From Auxenochlorella pyrenoidosa (Eukaryota > Chlorophyta > Trebouxiophyceae > Chlorellales > Chlorellaceae), in NCBI GenBank assembly GCA_001430745.1, contig KQ482032.1:536614-600613 (forward strand): a stretch of DNA of 64,000 bases. Reading direction: 5' to 3'. This document shows positions 55,901 to 64,000 of the stretch, piece by piece. The notes beneath the pieces were generated by a model. That model had not been told where the DNA came from, did not search any database, and saw only the letters and a program-made list of their open reading frames with translations. The position numbers and the translations under genes were made by a program. The stretch's first letter is position 1. Each line of letters starts with the position of its first letter.

Positions 55901-57805
55901 CATGAGGGCTGCAGAGGCCGAGAGCATGCCTGCTTCCAGCTGCCAGGCATGCATCCACCTCTCCAACCCTGGACCAATGCCAACGCTCCCCTCACCCACT
56001 CTCCACCCTCATGTGCTGCTTGCAGGTCCGCGCAAGCGGTCACGCCTGGCAGAGCAGGGCCGCGGCCGCAAGTCATCGGCAGCGGTGGTGGTGCCCAGCA
56101 AGCAGATCAAGGTGTGTGGGTGGTGGTGGTGGGAGGCTGCTTGCACCCACGACGATGCAGCGCACACAACGCTGCGGCTTGCCATGTGCTCTGCTGCTGC
56201 TTCGCGGTTGCTTCATGCGCTCAGCTGTGTTTGCTCAACAAACCAGGGAGGGCAGGTGTGCATGCCCAGTGATTTGCATCCCACCCCCACGCACCCCACC
56301 TGTGCCTGCAGGTGGCCGACTCGGAGCTGCTGACCGATTGGGAGCGCAAGCGGCAGGAGTACAAGCAGCGCAAGCGGCTGGGCGGCTCGCGCGAGAAGGA
56401 GACCCTGCAGCGGCTGGCCCGCTTCCAGGAGCAGCTCAAGTCCAAGGCCAAGGCGGCGGCAGCGGCAGAGGCGGACGCGGAGCGGGCGCAGCGGGGCGCG
56501 GCGGATGCGGACGCGGGGGGGCAGCTCCAGGGGGCTGAGCGGGGGCAGGTGGCAGGCGAAGCCGGCTACTCTGGCAAGGTGCGGGAGGACATTGACCACC
56601 GCGCCTACATGCCGGGTGAGGCGGCGCACGGCCGTGCAGCCGCTGGGGCAGGGTTGGTCGTGCCGCTTGCGCGCGGGATCCTCGCGGGTGTCCCAACGGT
56701 GCCAGCGGTGCAAGAAAGTGCACACCCGGGCTCCTTAGCTAATCCCGAGGGGCGCTGTCTGCCACGGGTTACGTGCCCGCAGCGTGCCGCCGGCTCGCCT
56801 CCCGTCCCAAGCACGCGTTGCTAGGCTGCCGCGGCGCACCGACAGCCCCCTCCCAACCCCGCTGCAGCTGCCTGGCGCGTGGACGACTACCTTGCTGGGG
56901 AGGGGAAGGAGGAGGACGAGGACTTGGACCTCTCCAGCCTGCGGCAGCACAAGTGAGGGGCTCCAGGCTGGAGGGGCGTTCCTCTGCGACCAGGGCCAGG
57001 GCCAGAATTAGGGGAGCCAGCATCAGCGCTGCGCGTGGGGTCCTGCGGACGCTTGCACCAGCAGTGGCGGCCGCCGCCCACACCCTGGGCCTGCGCATTC
57101 CACAGGCTGGCTGTGTGCCTGGCTTGCCTGCACAGAGGCGGCCTTTGGCCAGGTGCTGGCAGCTTCTGCCCAGGCCCCCGCCTTCAGCCCAGCCACTGGC
57201 AGGGCCCGCCTGTGTTTCTCAGGATCACCTGTGTGTTGCTGGCTTTTTTACTGTCTTGTATTGCAGGCTCGCCTTTGCCAAGAACAAGAAGGATGCCATG
57301 TCACGCAGGTGAGCGCTGGGCCGTCTAGTGGAATGTTGGTTGGCTGGCTGGATGGCTGCCTGGGCCTGGCTTGGGGCCCGACCCATTGGTGGTGCCAGTG
57401 TGTCTGGGATGAAGCAGCAGCCGCGTGCAGCCTTGATCTCTGCTTTGCGCCGGGCACTGGGGTCCTCCCTCCGCAAGGAGCGAGTGCGGTGGTGCCATTT
57501 GGAGCTGCTGGCACAATCGCATGAGCTGCCATGAAGCTCTCGACCCGTGCCTGGGCTCCCTCTGCGTGCCCATGCAGCCTGTCCTCTGAATGGGTCCGGG
57601 CTCCCACCCTCCTTTCCGTGTGCAAGCGTGCTGCCTGCCTTCTGATCCGCGCCGCCCCCGCCCCCCCCCCCCCCCCTGCAGCGACAACGTGGACGACTAC
57701 GTGGTGCTGGACCCGCTGCTGGAGGCGGGCAAGGCCAAGTTCAACAAGCAGCAGCAGCGCGCGCGCAAGCGCGACAGCGAGTGGGCGGGCCGCGCTCAGG
57801 GCTGA
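52968..57805 (+). CDS. CWC27: spliceosome-associated cyclophilin CWC27
   Basis: Cyclophilin-fold protein of the Bact spliceosome, where it pairs with CWC22 and the exon-junction machinery. Fourteen exons join in phase to 576 residues: 52968-53009, 53127-53277, 53480-53537, 53769-53829, 54006-54099, 54374-54509, 54774-54877, 55097-55226, 55531-55841, 56025-56111, 56312-56615, 56867-56952, 57266-57308, 57682-57805. It starts MSQVYNLEPPTQGKVVL, as in human CWC27. Key blocks are IELWPKEAPKAVRNFVQLC, IFHRMIKDFMVQGGDPTG, GSGGESIYG, NGSQFFVTLDRAD and YTIFGKVTGDTIYNL. Position 122 of human PPIA (Trp in active cyclophilins) and its neighbourhood look like the inactive CWC27 type (RADHCNRQYTIFG). After LWNPFDDLVPR the tail is charged, with KNFSLMSFGEEAEEE, a block shared with human CWC27. 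Introns 8 and 9 have GC donors (55227, 55842). Confidence 0.95.
57661..57676 (+). repeat. C16 homopolymer polypyrimidine tract
   Basis: Sixteen C directly precede the TGCAG acceptor of the last CWC27 exon. The 3' splice sites of this genome often use C runs instead of mixed or T-rich pyrimidine tracts. Confidence 0.85.
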
Positions 57806-58744
57806 GCCGTATTGCAGCTGACGTTTCTCATCTGCATGGGCAGCGGCGGGCACTGCCCCACCGTGAGCGGCGGGCACTGCTCCACTGTGTATGCTGCAGC
57901 AGGCATGAATGACATGTCTGCTTCGAAGGTGTGTTTGCTATGCCCATGCCGACATTGCTTGGGAATTGGCACCGTGGCACTGCTTTTTAAGCGCTTATTG
58001 GTGCAGCTGTGCAGAGAAGACAGTGGGCAGTGGTCACAAATGCCTTCCCAGATTAAGTCCGATCCTACTATCCGCATGCCCATGGCCTCTGGCAGCGCGC
58101 AGTGATGAGCCCCAAGCGCATTGGCAAGGCATGCAGAAGAGTACATGTTATGGTCACATATGTGAGAGGACACTCGAAGCCGGATGCGCTGCCATCCTTA
58201 GTTTATATTTTGGCTTCGCCGCGGCAGCGGCAGACCGCCATGCGCGCTGAGCTTCAGCAGTACAGCGGCAGCCCGAGGGAAGCGTCCCTCGACCTCCAAA
58301 AAAAGTCCGCAGCACGTTTGTGGGCGCTGGAATCGCTCCGTATACCACGGATCGATCCAGACCCACCCCACTTCACCCGGCCGCGGCAGCCCTTTCGGGC
58401 ACCGGTGCAGGCTGCCTGAGGCCGCAATCCGCCTCCAGCACGTTGCATCCTGCATACCCTGCTGTCCCAGGTGCGCCAACCCCGGCCTCTGGAGCAAGGG
58501 CAAGCACTTGTCTGCTGGGGCGCTTTGCGGGCTGCACAGCCATTTCACCGAGCTTGAGGAAGCCAAAAGGGTTGTAGAAACCCGTGCTGCCTGTGCGCCC
58601 TCTTGGGGCCGATTGGCTGCTGCTGCCGCTACAGCGCAGCCGGCGGGAGCAGTAACGCTGGCCCTGGCCTCTCCTTCGCAACATGCCCATCAGCCATCCA
58701 TTACCTTGTGTTCACTGCATGCAGTGAGCGTAGCAAACTCCGGG
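57806..58744 (+). promoter_or_regulatory. 3' UTR of CWC27 and 5' region of the LRR gene
   Basis: Both neighbours are on the plus strand. Just after the CWC27 stop (about 57838-57885) a segment of about 21 bases is nearly duplicated in tandem (GCGGCGGGCACTGC-C-CCAC). Open frames here are short and carry no family signal. The promoter of the LRR gene is presumably in the right half. I see no certain element. Confidence 0.35.
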
Positions 58745-61700
58745 ATGGGTCCCTGCCTCGGGCAGCGCTTGCTGCTGGTGGTGCTGGCGATGGCGGCGAT
58801 GAGCTGCGCCGCCGCCCAGCAGAACGACCCCAACGTGATGGCAGCGCTGCTGGCGCAGCGCGATGCCATCGACAACTGGGCAGAGTTCAAGTCGAAGAAC
58901 AACATCACCGGCTGGACCTCGGACATCCCCTACTGCCAGTGGGACAAGAAGTCCGTCCAGTGCAACCCCCAGAACGGCAACATCATTGTGTGAGCGCAGC
59001 AGCGGGTGCACCCCTGGGTCACTGACGCACAGTGAGCAGCACCTGCGCACCTCTGGCCTGCCTCCGCATGCATGCCAGCCGCACTCTGCAGCCAGCCAAA
59101 CGCTCGCACCTGCGGCCCATGCAGGGACCTGGGCTGCATCGAGCGCGATGGACAGCAGCAGGGCTTCTGCGCCCTCAAGGCAACGGGCACTCTCGCCCCC
59201 CAGCTGGCAAACGTCACGTGAGCATGTGACAACGGGCTGTTGAGCATCCTGCAAGCGCTTGACAGCAGGCTGCCGTGCTTCCCACGACAAAACTGAACGT
59301 TTCTTCTGCTTCAGCCCAAAAACCTTGGCACACATTGGGCCTCACCCTGGCGCTCGCTGCCCCGCCGCATGCCTGCAGGCAGCTCATCCGGCTCTTCCTG
59401 AACGGGCAGTCGCTGTCCGGTATGCTGCCATCTCCTGCTCTGCGGGCCCAGTGCACCCTGAGCATTGTTGAGCACTGGGTGCAGGTCGCCGCCCACTGGC
59501 ATGCTGCCCTCAGCAGGCGCCCTCATGGCGCTGCATGGCATCCGCCACCGGCCGTTTGCACCCTGCCCTCTTGCCTGCCCACGTTGCGCAGGTACCATCC
59601 CTGAAGCCTGGGGAGCTGCTGGAGCATTCCCAAACCTCCTTGAGCTGTAAGCTGTGCGGGGCGACAAGTGCGGCCCTTCCTGTGTGTGTGGCTGCAGGCC
59701 GGGCCCGCCGCTGCCACCTGTTTGGCGAGTGCGACTCTTTGCTGCTGCTGCTGCCGATGGCTGGCACTGCACGTTGCTACAAAGTCCCCAAATCAACTTT
59801 GCGCGCAACCCTACTGCAATGCAGCTGGTTGACTGAGAACCAGCTGCTGACGGGTGAGGTGGCCCCCGGGGTGGGGTGCGGTCGCTCGGAGATCAGTCAG
59901 TAGACAGGCATGAACCGCTCTCTGCTCCTCCCAACCCGGGCTCACCCTCTCCTCCTCGTGGCACGCGTTGCAGGCACGCTGCCCGCATCCTGGGGCGAGA
60001 CGGGAAGGTTCAGCAAGCTCAAGTACTTGTGAGTGGCGCGTCAGCCATTTGGGTTTCTTGCACGCAGAAGCCAGGCAGGAGGTCTGTCTGTGTGCGCAGA
60101 CCCCTAGCAGATTGGGCCCTGGGTGGTGGGGCCGACCTAAGCGTGTGCATCACCGCGGATCGTCCTGGGGTGCACAGTCCAGCTCAGTGCTGCTGGTGCC
60201 ACGCTCCATGCAGGTACATAAGTTACAATGCCTTTTCGGGTGAGAGCTGGCTGCAAGGACGAGGCCGCGCTCCCACATGCCAAGCCAGGGAGAGCTTGGA
60301 ACTTCAGCTCCCTGCTGTTTGTTGCGTGCAATTTTGCGTGAACCTGGCCCGCTGCTAGCGCGCGCGTTTCTTTCCCACATTGCAGGCCCGCTGCCAGACA
60401 CCTGGGGGAGTCCCAACGCCTTCCCTGCCCTCTTTGAGCTGTGAGCGCAGCCTGTCCTGGCTGCCCTTGTGGGCCTGCGTTGCAGCCTGCACGGCTGGCT
60501 CTGCCTGCAGCCACATGCGGTGCTGATGCACTCGCTTCTCTCGGTGTGCGTGCACTGCAGGCAAGCATCCCACAACCAGCTGACTGGTGAGCGCCTCGAC
60601 AGCAAAGGAGCCATGTGGCTGTGGGTACGCGTGTTGCTGCCAGCTGGTGTCACAAACTGCCGCGCAGCTGGGCAACAGGGGACCGGCCCAAGCGTTCGTG
60701 CATGCATGTGCTTGAGGTACACCATTTGCGTGCCGTCCTTTGCAGGCACCCTTCCCGTCAGCTGGGGCACCGCCGGCGCCTTCCGTGCACTCCAGACGCT
60801 GTGAGCTGCTTTGCTCGTCATGCCGGCCTCCGGACTGTCCGCTCGTGTGATTGACAATGTTTGTCGCCCTGCAACTGCCCGCGATTAAATTTCGGACCAC
60901 GCTACACTTGCCACTCGTGCAGGAACCTGAACATTAACAACTGGACAGGTGGGCGTCTTGGCAGCGCCTGCAGCAAACGAGCTGCATTGTGGCCTGCTGT
61001 GCGCTTGGCGCGCGCTGCATCAGCCGCAGCTGCGCATTGCCTGCAACGATTTTCCCTGCTCTGAGCGTGCCTGTTGTCCACCCGACTCCTTGCTCCCGGG
61101 TGGCTGCAGGCACCCTGCCGGCGTCTTGGGGCGGGAAGGACAAGTTCCCAGCGCTGCAGTCCCTGTGAGAGCAGTCTGGGATGGGGCAGGCGGGTTGCAG
61201 AGGGTTGGTGGAGGCCACACCAGCTGCGTATCTCCGGTGTTGCCGGGGGGGCCTTTGCTGGTGCTCACCATTGTGGCGCGCCACCCCTGCAGGACAATTT
61301 CGGAGACCCCCATCACTGGCTCGCTGCCCGAGTCGTGGGCCGGCCCTGACGCCTTCCCCAACTTGGCCGACTTGTGAGTGCCGCCCCGGCGCGCGCGCCG
61401 CAGCCGCGACACATTGCATTCTGCTGCAGCTGCCGCGGCGAGCGCTTGGCAGGGGCCTGCGCTGCCACGCGTGTTTTGCAGTGGCATGAGTGGTGCGGAC
61501 GGCAAGGGAGTGCTCCGGTTGCCAACGGGGCATTCGAGGTGCCCAGCCGCTGCCAACCTTCTGCATGCTGCCCTTTGCTGCAGGGAGCTGGCCACCAACA
61601 GCATGAATGGTGAGCAGTAGGCAGAGCATGACATGCCAGTGCCCACGCTCCGACCTAACGCTCTGTGTCGTCGCACCCTTCGCCGGCTTGCGGCGGCAGC

Positions 61701-63977
61701 CTGCTTCTTGGGCCTCAATGCATGCTTCCTGTCCTGTGGTTGCTCCGCAGGCACGCTGCCTGCCTCGTGGGGCAGCCCCACCGCCTTCCAGAAGCTCCAA
61801 GTCCTGTGAGTGCCGGGCTGGGCGCTTGGGCTTGCCCAGGTTGCTATTGCCCTCGTCTTGTCTTCTGGAGCACAGCAGTTGCCAGCCGCATACGGGGACC
61901 CAGCGCCACCGGCCAGACAGCACCTTTCCTTTGGGCCTGCCTGCCTTCCGGCCACTCACCTGCTATTGGCCTGCACCCCTCCCCTCCTGCCCCACGCACG
62001 CTGCCCCTCTGGCTTGAGCGCCCTTGCTTCCCTCCCCGGACTTGCAGGTACCTGGACGCCACAGGCACAACAGGCGCGCGTGCCAGCAGGCCAGGCTTGC
62101 TCGCCACGGGCGCCGGAAATTCTTCCCTGCTCTGGTCTGTTCTTAAAGGAAGCATGGCGCCCCGCTGCATGTGTTGAGCAGACTGTGCTGCAATGCGTGC
62201 AGGCCCACTGCCAGATTCCTGGGCAAGCACCGGAGCATTCCCTGTTTTGGGCGAGCTGTGAGTATTGTTGCTGCTTGCTCGGCAGGTTGTGCATGCTTGG
62301 TGTGTTAGCTTGCTTGCCGGGTTGCTCCGACATCGCGCTGGCACGTTGGGCGTCGCCAAAGAAATGCGGCGGTGCATGTCGAAGCCTTTCTTGTGACATT
62401 CCTGAGCTCCGCAATGCACGAGAGTGTTTGCTGACTGCTTTCAGTGCCTCTCTGCTCTCTTCTCTGCTGCCTGCAGGGGTCTCTCCCACTGCAACCTCAC
62501 TGGTGAGCGCCGGCAGGCTCCTGGCGCTCCACTACCCGCTGCCCTTAGCCAGCTGAGCCGCGCCTGTTGTGTGCGCTTGTGGTCTGATGTTGCCTGCCCA
62601 AGCATGCCATCACCGCCGTGAGCCTCTTGTCTCGCAGGCACCTTGCCGGCCAGCTGGGGAAGCCAGACCGCCTTCCAGCAGCTGGGTCTGCTGTGAGTGT
62701 CTCAGCCTTGGCGGTCCGTGTAGCTGCTGCGCACCACGTGCCCGCATGGCAGCCAGCCGGCCTGGCAGGCCGCAGCCAAGCCTCGTGGGAGCTCGCAGCA
62801 CACGCACTGAACCAGCTGGTGCCTGCCTGCTCTTTGCTGCGTGCCCTGCCAGAGCTGCATATCTGAATGCCACACCTGGTGGTGCCTGCCGCCTCTGTTG
62901 GCCTGCCCGGCACCTCACGGCTCACAGTCCCACCCGTCCCACCCGGGTGCCTTCCCTGCTGCAGGGACCTGGAGTCCAACCTGCTCTCAGGTGGGCAGGG
63001 GGCTCCCACGCGGACAGCCCTCTTTGACACCCTTCCTGGCATGGCCACCCTGACCCCCTCAGGCTGTATGCACGCAGCCTTTGCCATGCTTGCTGGCTAT
63101 CCTTCGCTTACCAGCTGCTGCCTGCTTGCCTGCAGGGCCCCTGCCGGACAGCTGGGGTGCCGCGGGCTCTTGGCCAGCGCTCTACGATCTGTGAGCTGCT
63201 GGCTGTTTGCATCTTTTGGGGTGGGGCTGCGGCGTGTGCTGCTGCTTGGCTCCTGCACCGGGCCCGCCTCTGTGCCGGCATCGTATGCCTGGCAGCCGCA
63301 GGCGAGGGGGGACTCAAACCACATGCGTTGCTGCCCTGCAGGGACGTCTCTAACAACGACCTGAATGGTGAGCCATGAGCCGGCACTGGGAGTTTTTGAG
63401 AGGACCAGCAGACGTCTGGGCTGCATCTGTGGGAGGTGCACAGGCGGTTGGTTGCGCATTGCCCGTGGTGACGCGGCACCCCATCCTGTCCCGACCTGCA
63501 GGCACCCTGCCCGCCAACTGGGGCAGCAAGGATGCCTTCCAGACGCTGGAGGCGCTGTGAGGAGCTGCTGCGCATGCTAGCTGTGGCAGCACTGCCCTGC
63601 ATCGGTCGCGCCTGTGCTGATCCTTGACGCCGCCTCGTGTTGTATGATTTGGCTGGTCCAGCAAGCCCACAACATGCTTAGCTCCTGGCCTCGGCGTGCA
63701 CCAACTGCTCTGCACTCTGGTCTTTCAATGCTTGCAGCAACCTGGAGACTAATCGGCTCTCAGGTGCGGGCCCAGGGGGCACTTGTTCAGTCTGTACCAC
63801 CGATTTTGTTGCCGCTGCTCCCCCTGTGCAATAGTGCCCATCACAGCCCATCACCTTAAATCTTACTGCCAAGGCTGTCCGCACGCTTGGCACGCCCTGA
63901 AACTGCTCCCAATACGCGCCATGTCTCCGACTGCAGGCACCATCCCTGCTACCTGGGGCAGGTCTGCCAGGGAGTAG
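58745..63977 (+). CDS. secreted leucine-rich-repeat protein (may continue past the window)
   Basis: The protein starts MGPCLGQRLLLVVLAMAAMS, a signal peptide, then AALLAQRDAIDNWAEFKSKN and GWTSDIPYCQWD, an LRRNT-2-type cap as in plant LRR receptors. Exon 2 (59125-59217) continues the cap with two more Cys. Then come LRRs of 27 residues, for example GTLPASWGSPTAFQKLQVL plus YLDATGTTG. Exons: 59379-59419, 59592-59646, 59825-59853, 59974-60028, 60214-60239, 60386-60440, 60561-60586, 60746-60800, 60923-60948, 61110-61164, 61293-61373, 61584-61609, 61751-61805, 62048-62073, 62203-62257, 62477-62502, 62638-62692, 62965-62990, 63136-63190, 63342-63367, 63502-63556, 63738-63763, 63937 on. The last exon gives GTIPATWGRSARE and a TAG at 63975, which could be the true end. 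It could also be splice read-through, because GGCAG|GTCTGC is a possible donor. It is likely a surface or extracellular recognition or structural protein. No kinase or membrane segment is in the window. Confidence 0.82.
59592..63763 (+). repeat. array of 55-base and 26-base exons, one LRR per pair
   Basis: Within the LRR gene each 27-residue repeat is made from a 55-base exon (G-T-L-P-x-S-W-G ... L) and a 26-base exon (L-x-L-x-x-N-x-L-S-G), together 81 bases. Introns are always phase 1 before the long exon and phase 2 before the short one. Only two deviations are seen: the short exon at 59825 is 29 bases, and 61293-61373 is one undivided 81-base exon. Intron sequences do not look alike by eye. 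Confidence 0.9.
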
Positions 63978-64000
63978 GGCAGGGCGGGGGTAGCGCAGCT

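Noticed and set aside
1..64000. CRISPR arrays, bacterial operons, insertion sequences, tRNA or rRNA genes
   Set aside because: I looked for regular short repeats with spacers, transposase-like frames with inverted ends and tRNA-like folds, and saw none. The regular units at 59592-63763 are LRR exons, not a CRISPR array.

Overview
The window is nuclear DNA of a eukaryote, most likely a chlorophyte green alga close to Chlorella (Trebouxiophyceae). It is very GC-rich, genes lie close together on both strands, and nearly every gene is cut into many exons of 20-400 bases by introns of 80-400 bases with GTGAGC/GTGGGC-type donors and TGCAG acceptors. Proteins are rich in Ala and Gln runs, and the conserved proteins (plastid-type phosphoglycerate kinase, plant-like MATE transporter, papain-type protease, many-LRR secreted protein) look like the green lineage. 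Because of the introns no gene is one long open frame. Exons were assembled here by reading splice signals, checking phase, and checking similarity to known families. Two runs of N (14103-14886 and 32042-32457) are assembly gaps inside genes.

Layout. Left edge: C-terminus of RNA polymerase I subunit 2 (+). 870-2957 (-): nuclear-type low-complexity protein with a UIM-like motif. 3247-6302 (+): TOG/CLASP-like helical-repeat protein. 7160-10911 (+): phosphoglycerate kinase, 13 exons. 11290-15605 (-): secreted flavin amine (polyamine) oxidase. 15940-17616 (+): NAA60-like N-acetyltransferase. 17862-19858 (-): MGCFC-starting, probably lipid-anchored helical-repeat protein. 20097-25279 (-): large F-box protein. 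25859-27722 (+): TIM17. 28585-33635 (+): ARMC8/GID5, a CTLH/GID ubiquitin-ligase subunit. 33870-40006 (-): a secreted papain-family protease fused to bulb-lectin, Asp-box and PA14-like modules. 40978-43671 (+): MATE transporter. 44363-46654 (+): secreted Cys-containing protein of unknown function. 47034-47513 (+): small hydrophilic protein. 47886-51594 (-): coiled-coil/low-complexity protein. 52126-52546 (-): mitochondrial-type ribosomal protein bL33. 52968-57805 (+): CWC27 spliceosomal cyclophilin. 58745 to the right edge (+): secreted leucine-rich-repeat protein.

The genes do not form one pathway. They are a normal mix of housekeeping and secreted/surface functions, many in head-to-head pairs that share short intergenic regions. 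Three things stand out. GC-AG introns are unusually common (17 proposed, several inside highly conserved proteins). The LRR gene has a nearly crystalline exon structure of alternating 55- and 26-base exons. The papain-like protease carries an unusual set of carbohydrate-binding modules, with its catalytic Cys on a 20-base exon.
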